Translations under genes and position numbers: made by a program
Notes under the pieces: generated by a model
Seen by the model: only the letters and a program-made list of their open reading frames with translations
The model's database searches: none
What the model was told of the DNA's origin: nothing
In this document: positions 1 to 7,980 of the stretch, one piece after another
Layout: every line of letters begins with the position of its first letter
Numbering within the stretch: the first letter of the stretch is position 1
Assembly (NCBI RefSeq): GCF_019203965.1
Contig: NZ_CP076448.1
Coordinates: 1,193,001 to 1,257,000 of the forward strand
Origin: Elioraea tepida
GTDB taxonomy: Bacteria > Pseudomonadota > Alphaproteobacteria > Acetobacterales > Acetobacteraceae
Direction: 5' to 3'
Length of the DNA: 64,000 nt

Positions 1-115
1 CGATTTTGTCGGGCCCTGGCCGGAGGGGGCGGAGCGCACGAGCCGGATCGTGTTCATCGGGCGCAACCTCAACCGGCCCCAGCTCCGCCGCGGCTTCGAG
101 GCCTGCGCGGCATGA
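1..115 (+). CDS. COG0523 (CobW-type) GTPase, C-terminal fragment
   Basis: Only the last 37 codons are in the window, ending at TGA 113-115. The peptide contains RIVFIGRNLNRPQLRRGFEAC, which matches the end of the CobW C-terminal domain: a short strand with F-I-G-R-x-L, then a helix with an L-R-x-G-F-x-x-C pattern. COG0523 proteins are G3E GTPases that handle metals, often zinc or cobalt, and several are metallochaperones. In alphaproteobacteria such a gene is often followed by a WD40-repeat gene, as here, with a gap of under 50 bases. The substrate metal cannot be judged because the GTPase domain and CXCC motif lie outside the window. Confidence 0.7.
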   Translation, partial: DFVGPWPEGAERTSRIVFIGRNLNRPQLRRGFEACAA

Positions 116-139
116 CGAGAGCCCGATGAGGAGCGTTGC

Positions 140-166
140 ATGACCGAGCCGCGCAGCAAGCCGTGA
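140..166 (+). promoter_or_regulatory. possible 8-codon leader or relic start of the WD40 gene
   Basis: A GAGGAG ribosome-binding site at 128-133 sits at good distance from ATG 140. That frame reads MTEPRSKP and hits TGA at 164-166. The TGA overlaps the in-frame GTG 163 of the WD40 gene as GTGA. Either this is a tiny translationally coupled leader, or the true N-terminus is split by a one-base deletion or a two-base insertion. The sequence alone cannot decide. Confidence 0.25.
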
Positions 167-1236
167 GCGAGACGTCCTCCGCCGTCGATTTCGTTCTCGA
201 GACGCGCGGGGCGAGCCACGCGCTTGAGGCGCACGTGGTCGCGGCCGCCATCGAGGCTGGCTCGCGCGCCGCCGCCTTCGCTCTCGGCGACGGCACAGTG
301 GCGCTCGTCTCGCTCGGCGACCCGAAGCGACTCGCCGCACGGCCCGCGGTGCATGACGGCGCCGTGCTCGCGCTCGCGCCCGATTCGCAGCCCGGGGCGT
401 TCCTGACGGGGGGAGACGATGGCCGCTTCGCCCGGCTCGACGCCGCGGGAGAGGCGGCCACGCTCGCCTCCTGGCCGGGGCGCTGGGTGGAGCACGTTCT
501 CGCCCATCCCGGCAAGGGGTCGGGCGGGGCAGGCTCCTGGCGCGCCGCCTCGGCCGGCAAGACCGTTCACCTGTTCGCGGGAGGGAACGGTGCCGAGCCG
601 CTCAAGGCGCTCTCCCACCCCTCGACGGTGACTGGTCTCGCGACGGAGGCAAAAGGCAAGTGGCTCGCCGCGAGCCACTACAACGGCGCGAGCCTCTGGT
701 TCGTTACCGCGAAGGAGGACAGGCCCCGCGCTCTCGACTGGAAGGGAAGCCACACGGCGATCGCGATGAGCCCCGACGGCCGCTACATCGTCACCGCGAT
801 GCAGGAGAACTCACTCCACGGCTGGCGGCTCGCGGACGGGGCGCACATGCGGATGAGCGGCTACCAGGCCAAGACCAAGTCCCTCTCCTTCACCGCGCAC
901 TCCCGCTGGCTTGCGACCTCCGGGGCGGAGTCGGTCGTCTGCTGGCCCTTCTCCGGCGACGGGCCGACGGGGAGGGCGCCGCGCGAGCTCGCGGGCGGTG
1001 ACGCCGTGCTCGTCACCCGCGTCGCCTGTCACCCCGAGCACGAGGTGGTCGCGGCCGGCTTCGCCGACGGCCTCGTCGTGCTCGTCGAGATCGAGAGCGG
1101 GCGCGTCCTGCCGGTGGCGGACCAGGGCCGCGGCCCCGTCTCGGCGCTCGCCTGGAGCCCTGACGGCCGCTGGCTCGCCTTCGGCACAGAGACCGGCTTC
1201 GCCGCGGTGGTGGACTTCGCAGGGCCTCGCGCGTGA
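163..1236 (+). CDS. WD40-repeat beta-propeller protein
   Basis: A 357-residue protein made of WD40-like blades. Typical blade pieces are SPDGRYIVTA followed by WRLADG, CHPEHEVVAAGFADG, and SPDGRWLAFGTETG near the C-terminus. There is no signal peptide or membrane segment, so a cytoplasmic scaffold is likely. It follows a COG0523 GTPase gene by 47 bases, a pairing seen in other alphaproteobacteria and suggesting a shared metal-homeostasis role (inference). The start is uncertain: GTG 163 is chosen because an upstream ATG at 140 is out of frame and TTG 136 lies too close to the ribosome-binding site. The FkbM gene follows 10 bases later. Confidence 0.8.
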   Translation: MSETSSAVDFVLETRGASHALEAHVVAAAIEAGSRAAAFALGDGTVALVSLGDPKRLAARPAVHDGAVLALAPDSQPGAFLTGGDDGRFARLDAAGEAATLASWPGRWVEHVLAHPGKGSGGAGSWRAASAGKTVHLFAGGNGAEPLKALSHPSTVTGLATEAKGKWLAASHYNGASLWFVTAKEDRPRALDWKGSHTAIAMSPDGRYIVTAMQENSLHGWRLADGAHMRMSGYQAKTKSLSFTAHSRWLATSGAESVVCWPFSGDGPTGRAPRELAGGDAVLVTRVACHPEHEVVAAGFADGLVVLVEIESGRVLPVADQGRGPVSALAWSPDGRWLAFGTETGFAAVVDFAGPRA

Positions 1237-1246
1237 GGGAGCGGAG

Positions 1247-2011
1247 ATGAGGCGCGCGCTCGCGCATGCCGCGGGGCTCGTCCGGTCGGTCGCGATCTAT
1301 CATCGCGGCGGCAGGGCGCGTCGCGCCGCGCTCGACGCCTGGTATCGGCGCTTCCTCGCACCGGGCGAGCTCGCCTTCGACATCGGCGCGCATGTGGGAG
1401 ACCGCGTCGCTGCGTTCCGACGCCTCGGCGCCCGCGTGGTGGCGGTCGAGCCCCAGCCGGGGCCGATGCGCGTTCTGCGCCTGATGTTTGGGCGCGACCG
1501 CGGCGTCACGCTCGTCGCCGCCGCCGTCGCCGCCAGGCCGGGGACGGTGACGCTTCACCTCAACCCGGCGAACCCGACCGTCTCGACCGCCTCGACGGCG
1601 TTCGTGAAGGCGGCCAAGGGCGCCGTCGGCTGGGAGGGGCAGAGCTGGTCGGAGGCGGTCGAGGTTCCCGCCGTGACGCTCGATGCTCTCATCGCCGAGC
1701 ATGGGCTTCCGGCCTTCGCCAAGATCGACGTCGAGGGTTTCGAGGCGGAGGCGCTCGCGGGGCTCGGCACCGCCCCGCGCTCGGTCTCGGTCGAGTTCAC
1801 GACGATCCAGCGCGATGTCGCGACGGCCTGTCTCGACCGTCTCGCCGCGCTCGGCTATCGCGCCTTCAACGCCTCGCTCGGCGAGAGCCTCGCCTTTGCT
1901 CACCCAGGGCCGATCGAGGCCGCGGCAATGGCGGCGTGGCTCGAAGGCCTGCCGGCCGAGGCGAACAGCGGCGACATCTACGCAAGCCTCGAGCCCGCGC
2001 GGCTTCGCTAG
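1247..2011 (+). CDS. FkbM-family SAM-dependent methyltransferase
   Basis: A 254-residue protein with the SAM-binding motif FDIGAHVGD at about residues 44-52, an acidic strand end (VVAVEPQ), and the FkbM signature KIDVEGFEAEAL in the second half. FkbM enzymes are O-methyltransferases acting on sugars or other small hydroxyl groups. The substrate here is unknown. The ATG at 1247 has a GGAG site just upstream and begins 10 bases after the WD40 stop. It converges with the next gene so tightly that both TAG stops share the bases CTAG at 2008-2011. Confidence 0.85.
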   Translation: MRRALAHAAGLVRSVAIYHRGGRARRAALDAWYRRFLAPGELAFDIGAHVGDRVAAFRRLGARVVAVEPQPGPMRVLRLMFGRDRGVTLVAAAVAARPGTVTLHLNPANPTVSTASTAFVKAAKGAVGWEGQSWSEAVEVPAVTLDALIAEHGLPAFAKIDVEGFEAEALAGLGTAPRSVSVEFTTIQRDVATACLDRLAALGYRAFNASLGESLAFAHPGPIEAAAMAAWLEGLPAEANSGDIYASLEPARLR

Positions 2012-2481
2012 AGCCAGCGACGCACGCGGCGGAGATAGGCCTCGTAGGCCGATCCGAACCGGGCGGCGAGATAGTGCTCCTCGCGGGCGATCACGAGCCG
2101 GTCCATCACCACGAGGACGGGAGCGAGCAGCAGAAGCGCCCAGATCGAGGCGAGCGCAAGCGCAAGCCCCGCGTACGCCGCGGTGATGCCGAGATACATC
2201 GGGTTTCGGCTGAACGCGTAGGGGCCGCTGTCGACGAACCGCGTCGCGGCCTGCCAGGTGGGGATCCCTGTGCCCGCGCGGTGGAACAGCCACGCGGCCC
2301 AGCCAGCAAGGCCCAGGCCGAGGACGATCAGGAGGCTCGCCGCCCCGTGCCGGAGCAGGTCAGGCACGGCGGCATCGATCGGCACCAGCCGGTCGAGACC
2401 GATGCCGAGGAGGAACGCACCGCCATAGAGAACAGGCGGGTGGACCGCGACCGGAGGCGGCGTCGCATCAGGAACGCTCAC
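2008..2481 (-). CDS. Isoprenylcysteine/phospholipid-type membrane methyltransferase
   Basis: A 157-residue membrane protein with about four hydrophobic segments. It carries the family signature GPYAFSRNPMYLG, and toward the end an E-E-x-x-L...FG-x-x-Y-x-x-Y pattern leading to VRRWL. These are the SAM-binding features of the ICMT/PEMT superfamily. In bacteria the substrate is rarely known. GTG 2481 is chosen as the start because it overlaps the ygfZ stop as GTGA, implying translational coupling with ygfZ. Confidence 0.8.
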   Translation of the reverse strand: MSVPDATPPPVAVHPPVLYGGAFLLGIGLDRLVPIDAAVPDLLRHGAASLLIVLGLGLAGWAAWLFHRAGTGIPTWQAATRFVDSGPYAFSRNPMYLGITAAYAGLALALASIWALLLLAPVLVVMDRLVIAREEHYLAARFGSAYEAYLRRVRRWL

Positions 2482-3305
2482 GTCGCTGAGGCCTCCGCCT
2501 CCGCCATCCAGTGTGGGCGCTCGGGCACGAGCACGGCTTCGCCGCAGCGGAGCCGCTCGCGGAGCGCCTCGGTGCGCAGCATCGCGAGTGCCCGCCCGTC
2601 GCGCCCGGAGCGGATGGTTCCGACCTCCGCCTCGCCGGCCATCACCGGCGTCCCCGGCGGCGGCAGGGGGCCCTCGACGCGCACCGGAAACAGCCGGCGA
2701 CGGACGAGGCCGCGATAGCGCGTCCGGGCCGTCAGCTCCTGACCCATGTAGCACCCCTTGGTCCAGGAAATGCCCCCCAGCGCATCGAACCAGGCCTCGA
2801 GCAGGAGGGTGCGGTCAGGCTCGAGGTCGCGCGATCCGTCCGGCAGGCCCAGGGCGAGGCGGTGCGCGTCCCACGCCGTCCACTCGGCGTTCGGCTCTGG
2901 CGCAGCATCGGCGGGGAACACGCCGCGCCAGCCCGCCTCGGGCAGGCGCGGATCGGCCGCGGCGAGTCCCGCCGGAACGGCAGCGCCGTCCCAGCCTGCG
3001 GCGACGACGATCCCGGGCGAGATGTCCTCCACCGACACCTTGGCGCGAAGCCGGAAGCGGGCGAGGCGCTGGGCGAGGTCACTCGCCCGGTCGCGCTCGC
3101 ACTCGAGCACCAGCCGGTCGCCGCCATCGAAGACGAAGAACTCGTGCAGCCACTTGCCCTGCGGGGTCAGGAGGGCCGACCAGAGCGCCCGGCCGGGGGC
3201 CGCTTCGCGCATGTCGGCCGAGACGAGGCCTTGGAGGAACACCAGCCTGTCCTCGCCCGTTACCGCCACGGCGCCGCGGTGCGGAAGCTGCGCGATCTTA
3301 CCCAT
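2478..3305 (-). CDS. ygfZ: tRNA-modifying / folate-binding protein YgfZ (CAF17 family)
   Basis: A 275-residue aminomethyltransferase-fold protein. The family hallmark K-G-C-Y-x-G-Q-E is present as TKGCYMGQELTARTRYRG. YgfZ binds tetrahydrofolate and supports assembly of certain Fe-S enzymes such as MiaB. The start at 3305 gives MGKIAQLPHRGAVAV, the usual N-terminus; in-frame codons further upstream would add an unconserved extension. It is divergent from the glycosyltransferase at 3389 and coupled to the downstream methyltransferase. Confidence 0.88.
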   Translation of the reverse strand: MGKIAQLPHRGAVAVTGEDRLVFLQGLVSADMREAAPGRALWSALLTPQGKWLHEFFVFDGGDRLVLECERDRASDLAQRLARFRLRAKVSVEDISPGIVVAAGWDGAAVPAGLAAADPRLPEAGWRGVFPADAAPEPNAEWTAWDAHRLALGLPDGSRDLEPDRTLLLEAWFDALGGISWTKGCYMGQELTARTRYRGLVRRRLFPVRVEGPLPPPGTPVMAGEAEVGTIRSGRDGRALAMLRTEALRERLRCGEAVLVPERPHWMAEAEASAT

Positions 3306-3388
3306 GGCCTGCGAGATGGGCCCGCGCGCGGAGGCGGACAAGCCGCCGCTCCTGACACGCGCCCACACCTCGGCTAAAAGGGCGCTCG

Positions 3389-4363
3389 ATGCGGATCCTG
3401 TTCATGACCGCGACCCGGATCGGGGATGCGGTTCTCTCCACCGGCCTGCTCGACCACCTGCTCCGACGTCACCCGGGCGCCTCCGTCACCGTCGCTTGCG
3501 GCCCCGCGGCCGTGGGCCTGTTCGAAGCCATGCCGCGGCTTGAGCGGGTGATCGCGGTCGAGAAGCGTCGCCTCAGGCTGCATTGGCTCGCGCTCTGGCG
3601 CGAGGTTGCGGCGACGCGGTGGGATGTCGTCGTGGACCTGCGCGGCTCGTTTCTCTCTGCCTTCCTGCGCGCCCGCACCCGGCACATCCTGCGCGGCCGG
3701 CGCGGGGGCGACCATCGCGTCGCCGCGCTCGGCGCCCTTTTCGGCCTCGACCCTCCGCCTTTGCCGGTGGTGTGGACATCGGAGGCGCACCGCGCCAAGG
3801 CGGCGCACCTCATCCCCCCTGGCCCGCCCGTCATCGGGCTCGGCCCGACCGCGAACTGGCCGGGCAAGGTGTGGGAGCCCCGGCGTTTCGTTGCGCTGTT
3901 CGATCGTCTCGCCGCTGCCGACGGCCCGCTTCCCGGCGCCCGCGCCGCGGTTTTCGCAGGCCCCGGCCCGGCCGAGCGGGCGATGGCGGAACCCGTGCTC
4001 GCGGCGCTGCCGCGCGGCCGCACGATCGATCTCGCGGGAAAGCTCTCCCTGGCCGAGGCCGCGGCCGCGCTCTCCCGCTGCGCGCTCTTCGTCGGCAACG
4101 ATTCAGGGCTGATGCACCTCGCTGCCGCTGCGGGTGCGCCGACGCTCGGCCTGTTCGGCCCCTCGCCTCCGGAGCAGTACGCCCCGCTCGGCCCGCGCTC
4201 GGCCTTCGTGTGCACGCCGGAAACGGTCGAGGAGCTTACCGGACGGCCGGGCTACGATCACCGCACCACGGGCAGCCTGATGGGAACGCTGAGCGTCGAG
4301 TCGGTCTACACGGCGGCGTCGGGGCTGCTCGCCCGCCTCCCCGCGCCGCTTGCGGCGCAATGA
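3389..4363 (+). CDS. Glycosyltransferase family 9 (heptosyltransferase-like)
   Basis: A 324-residue GT-B fold protein. It starts MRILFMTATRIGDAV, the GT9 nucleotide-sugar fold opening. It carries the C-terminal motif FVGNDSGLMHLAAAAGAPT followed by LFGPSPPEQYAPLG, the ADP-heptose-binding region. GT9 enzymes add heptose or related sugars to the LPS inner core on the cytoplasmic face. It opens a run with a GT2, a GT4 and an AsnB-like gene, overlapping the GT2 as ATGA, so this is probably an LPS-core or other surface-glycan operon. Confidence 0.85.
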   Translation: MRILFMTATRIGDAVLSTGLLDHLLRRHPGASVTVACGPAAVGLFEAMPRLERVIAVEKRRLRLHWLALWREVAATRWDVVVDLRGSFLSAFLRARTRHILRGRRGGDHRVAALGALFGLDPPPLPVVWTSEAHRAKAAHLIPPGPPVIGLGPTANWPGKVWEPRRFVALFDRLAAADGPLPGARAAVFAGPGPAERAMAEPVLAALPRGRTIDLAGKLSLAEAAAALSRCALFVGNDSGLMHLAAAAGAPTLGLFGPSPPEQYAPLGPRSAFVCTPETVEELTGRPGYDHRTTGSLMGTLSVESVYTAASGLLARLPAPLAAQ

Positions 4364-5172
4364 GCGCCGCGGTGGCGGACGCGGCAAAGGAGAGGCCGAG
4401 GCTTTCCGCCCTCGTCGTCGCGCGTAACGAGGAGGCGCGGCTTGCGGGCTGTCTGGCAACGCTCCGGTTTGCGGACGAGATCGTCGTGGTGCTCGACCGC
4501 ACCACCGACGCCTCCGCCAGGATCGCCGCCGAAGCCGGCGCACGCGTGATCGAGGGCGCCTGGCCGGTCGAGGGGGACCGGCGCAACGCGGGGCTTGCCG
4601 CCTGTACCGGTGACTGGATCCTCGAGGTCGATGCCGACGAGCGCGTTCCGGAGGCGCTGGCGGCGGAAATCCGCTCGGTCATTGCAACGAGTCGCTTCGC
4701 CTGGCACGAGATCCCGATCGAGAACTACATCGGCGACCATCTGGTCCGCCACGGCTGGGGCGGCAGCTTCGGCACCTCCGCGGTGCCACGGCTCTCCCGC
4801 CGCGGCGCCAAGCGCTGGGGGCGGGAGCGCGTGCATCCCTCGCTTGCCTGGACCGGGGAGAAGGGGCCGCGACTTGCGAACGCCCTTCTGCACCACGTCG
4901 ATCGTGACATTAGCGACATGATCCGCCGTCTCGACCGCTACTCGAGCGCACGCGCAGCCGACCTGATCGCGCGCGGCGAGATCGGCACGCTCGCGGGCAA
5001 TCTGCGCCGCTTCGTCTCGCGCTTCTGGAAGTGTTTCGTCGCGCGGCGCGGATACCGCGAGGGGGCGTGGGGGTTCCTGATCGCGCTCTGCGCCGGCCTC
5101 TACCCACTTCTGGCGCACCTCAAGGCGCGGCTCGAGCCTGAGCGCCACCGCCGCGGTGGCGAGGCGCAGTGA
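4360..5172 (+). CDS. Glycosyltransferase family 2 (WaaE/KdtX-like)
   Basis: A 270-residue GT-A enzyme. It shows the early motif VVARNEEARLAGCLATLRFADE, cut here to its key parts (N-E-E, then A-D-E-I-V-V), and the metal-binding D-A-D in ILEVDADERVP. The C-terminal part has a basic amphipathic and hydrophobic stretch (FLIALCAGLYPLL), as in KdtX/WaaE core glycosyltransferases that work at the inner membrane. The ATG at 4360 overlaps the GT9 stop, and the stop overlaps the GTG of the GT4 gene. Confidence 0.83.
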   Translation: MSAAVADAAKERPRLSALVVARNEEARLAGCLATLRFADEIVVVLDRTTDASARIAAEAGARVIEGAWPVEGDRRNAGLAACTGDWILEVDADERVPEALAAEIRSVIATSRFAWHEIPIENYIGDHLVRHGWGGSFGTSAVPRLSRRGAKRWGRERVHPSLAWTGEKGPRLANALLHHVDRDISDMIRRLDRYSSARAADLIARGEIGTLAGNLRRFVSRFWKCFVARRGYREGAWGFLIALCAGLYPLLAHLKARLEPERHRRGGEAQ

Positions 5173-6197
5173 CGCGGGTCGCGATGGTGATGGCGGGCGG
5201 GCGCCATGGCGGGGCTGAGACGTTCTTCGTTCGCCTCTCGGCAGCGCTCGCCGCCGCAGGCGAGGAGCTGCTCGCCCTGATCCGCCATGATGAGGCGCGC
5301 GAGGCCGCGCTTGCCGCCGCCAATGTCGCCGTGCGCGGCTTCTCCTTCGGCGGGCCGCTCGACCTTCTCACCCGCCCGCGCCTCGGCGCCGCGCTGCGCC
5401 GCTTCGGCCCGCGCGTCGTCGTCGCCTGGATGAACCGCGCCGCGGCGAAGACCCCCTCCGGCCCCTGGGTCCAGGTCGGCCGCCTCGGGGGCTACTACGA
5501 CCTTCGCTACTACCGGCGCTGCCACCATCTCGTCGGCAACACCGAAGGCATCGTCCGCTGGATCATCGCTGAGGGCTGGCCGGCCGAGCGGGTGCACCAT
5601 CTGCCCAACTTCACGCCCGACCTTTCCGGCGCCGAACCGGTTTCGCGCGCCTCCCTCGGCGTGCCCGAAGGCGTTCCGCTGCTGCTCGCAATGGGCCGCC
5701 TGCACCGCAACAAGGGGTTCGACACGCTGATCGAGGCGCTGCCCGCGGTCGCGGAGGCGCATCTCGTCATCGCCGGCGAGGGGCCAGAACGCGCAGCACT
5801 GGCCGCCCACGCCGCCCGGTTGGGCATCGCCGCGCGCACGCACCTGGTCGGCTGGCGCGACGACCAGGCCGCGCTTCTCGCTGCCGCCGATCTGTTCGTC
5901 TGCCCCTCGCGGCACGAGCCGCTCGGCAATGTCGTGCTCGAGGCGTGGTCGGCGGCACGGCCGGTCGTCGCCGCCGCCGCGCAGGGGCCGTCGGAGCTGA
6001 TCGAGCACGGCAGGACCGGGGTGCTCGTGCCGCCCGACGACCCGGCCGCGCTCGCCGCGGCGATCTCCGGCCTGCTGGCCGAGCCGGCGCGCGCCGCCGC
6101 CCTTGCCGCTTCCGGGCGTGTGACGTGGGCGGAACGATACGCAGCGGGGCCGGTCGTCGCGCGCTGGCGCGATTTCCTCGGCTCCGTCAACGCCTGA
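5169..6197 (+). CDS. Glycosyltransferase family 4
   Basis: A 342-residue GT-B enzyme. N-terminal GGRHGGAETFFVRLS is the acceptor-side glycine loop. The retaining-GT motif E-x7-E appears as SRHEPLGNVVLEAW. LAMGRLHRNKGFDTLIEAL marks the start of the donor domain. The family transfers sugars from nucleotide donors; the exact donor and acceptor are not visible. GTG 5169 overlaps the GT2 stop as GTGA and the stop overlaps the next ATG, so three glycosyltransferases and an amidotransferase appear to be translated from one message. Confidence 0.85.
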   Translation: MTRVAMVMAGGRHGGAETFFVRLSAALAAAGEELLALIRHDEAREAALAAANVAVRGFSFGGPLDLLTRPRLGAALRRFGPRVVVAWMNRAAAKTPSGPWVQVGRLGGYYDLRYYRRCHHLVGNTEGIVRWIIAEGWPAERVHHLPNFTPDLSGAEPVSRASLGVPEGVPLLLAMGRLHRNKGFDTLIEALPAVAEAHLVIAGEGPERAALAAHAARLGIAARTHLVGWRDDQAALLAAADLFVCPSRHEPLGNVVLEAWSAARPVVAAAAQGPSELIEHGRTGVLVPPDDPAALAAAISGLLAEPARAAALAASGRVTWAERYAAGPVVARWRDFLGSVNA

Positions 6198-7963
6198 TGT
6201 GCGGCATCGCCGGAATCGCGCTCAAGCCCGGCGCGACCCTGCCCGAGGCGACCGAGCGCGCCCTCGACGCGGCCCTCGCCCATCGCGGCCCTGACGGGTC
6301 AGGCCGGCATGCCGCCCCGGGCGCGGTGCTCCTTCAGCGACGCCTTGCGATCATCGACCTCGCGACCGGAGACCAGCCTCTGTTCGAGCCGGGCGGGGCG
6401 GCGCTCGTCGCCAATGGCGAGATCTACAACTACCTCGAGCTGAAGCGGGATGCGCTCGCCGGCGTGACGTTCGCGACCGCGAGCGACTGCGAGCCGCCGC
6501 TCCATCTCTACCGCTGCGAGGGCCTCGGTTTCGCGCGTCACCTGCGCGGCATGTACGCGATCGCGATCCACGACCGTACCGGGCGACGCGTGGTGCTCGC
6601 GCGCGACCCGTTCGGCATCAAGCCGCTCTATCTCGCCGACACCCCGCGAGGGATCGCCTTCGCCTCGGAGCCGGCCGCACTGCTCGATGCCGGGCTCGTG
6701 CCGCGCGGGCTTGATCCGCGCAAGCGCGACGAGCTTCTCGAGCTGCAGTTCACCACCGGCGCGGAGACTCCCTTTCCCGGCATCCGCCGCCTGATGCCGG
6801 GCGAGACGGTGGCGATCGAGGAGGGGCGGATCGTCGCGCGCGAACGCCTCGCAGCGCTGCCCGAAGGCGGGCCCGAGGAGATCGCGGAAGGGGAGGCGCT
6901 CGCTCGGCTCGACCGCGCGCTCGCCGACAGCGTCTCGGTGCACCAGCGCTCCGATGTGCCCTACGGCCTGTTCCTGTCGGGCGGGATCGACAGCGCGGCC
7001 GTGCTTGCGGCGATGCGTCGGCTCGATACGCGGCCGGTGCTCGCCTTCACCGCCAGCTTCGACGCGCCGGGTGCGGCCGACGAGCGCGCGGCGGCGCGCG
7101 CCGCCGCGGCCGCGGCCGGGGCGCACCATGTCGAGATCACGGTCACGGAGGCCGAGTTCTGGGCCCATCTGCCCGCGATCGCCGCGGCGATGGACGACCC
7201 GGCGGCCGATTACGCGATCGTCCCGACCTGGGTGCTCGCCCGCCGCGCGCGCGAGCACGTCAAGGTCGTCCTCTCCGGAGAGGGGGGGGACGAGATGTTC
7301 GGCGGCTACGGCCGCTACCGCTCGGCGATGCGGCCCTGGTGGCTGGGCGGGCGGGTGATGCGAGCGCGCGGCATCTGCGAACGACTGCGGATACGCCGCG
7401 ACCTCGCGCCAGGCTGGCGCGACGGCATGGAGGCGGCGGCGGCAGCGGCGGCGGCGCCCGGCCGCACCCGGCTGATGGCGGCGCAGGCGACCGACATGGT
7501 CGACTGGCTCCCCAATGACCTGCTCGCGAAGCTCGACCGCTGCCTGATGGCGCACGGGGTGGAGGGACGAACCCCGCTGCTTGACCCGGTGGTGGCCGCG
7601 GCTGCGTTCCGCCTGCCCGACTCGCTGAAGGTGCGCAACGGCATGGGCAAGTGGCTGTTGCGCGCCTGGCTCGCCGAAGCGCTTCCCGAGGCGCGCCCCT
7701 TCGCGCGCAAGCAGGGCTTCACGGTGCCGATCGCCGCCTGGATCGGCGCGAAGTCGGAACGGCTCAGCGCCCTGCTCGCCGCCGACGAGGCGGTGGCGGA
7801 GGTGGTGCGGCCAGGCGCCGTCGCCGCGCTTCTCCGCCCGCCGCTCGGCAAGCACGCGGCGTTTGCCGCCTGGACGCTGCTGTTCTACGCGCTGTGGCAC
7901 CGCCGCCACGTGCGCGGCCTGCGGGCGGAGGGCGACGTGTTCGAGACGCTCGCGCAACGCTGA
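6197..7963 (+). CDS. asnB: Glutamine-hydrolysing asparagine synthase (AsnB-like)
   Basis: A 588-residue two-domain enzyme. The glutaminase domain begins MCGIAGI, with Cys2 as nucleophile, and has RLAIIDL, NGEIYNY and DPFGIKPLY. The ATP-pyrophosphatase domain has SGGIDSAAV and VLSGEGGDEMFGGY. Classic AsnB makes asparagine from aspartate, ATP and glutamine. Homologues inside surface-glycan clusters can instead amidate sugar acids or tune LPS. Here it overlaps the GT4 gene by one base, so a glycan role is possible. The sequence does not separate the two options. Confidence 0.85.
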   Translation: MCGIAGIALKPGATLPEATERALDAALAHRGPDGSGRHAAPGAVLLQRRLAIIDLATGDQPLFEPGGAALVANGEIYNYLELKRDALAGVTFATASDCEPPLHLYRCEGLGFARHLRGMYAIAIHDRTGRRVVLARDPFGIKPLYLADTPRGIAFASEPAALLDAGLVPRGLDPRKRDELLELQFTTGAETPFPGIRRLMPGETVAIEEGRIVARERLAALPEGGPEEIAEGEALARLDRALADSVSVHQRSDVPYGLFLSGGIDSAAVLAAMRRLDTRPVLAFTASFDAPGAADERAAARAAAAAAGAHHVEITVTEAEFWAHLPAIAAAMDDPAADYAIVPTWVLARRAREHVKVVLSGEGGDEMFGGYGRYRSAMRPWWLGGRVMRARGICERLRIRRDLAPGWRDGMEAAAAAAAAPGRTRLMAAQATDMVDWLPNDLLAKLDRCLMAHGVEGRTPLLDPVVAAAAFRLPDSLKVRNGMGKWLLRAWLAEALPEARPFARKQGFTVPIAAWIGAKSERLSALLAADEAVAEVVRPGAVAALLRPPLGKHAAFAAWTLLFYALWHRRHVRGLRAEGDVFETLAQR

Positions 7964-7980
7964 ACCACGGGGAAGAATCG

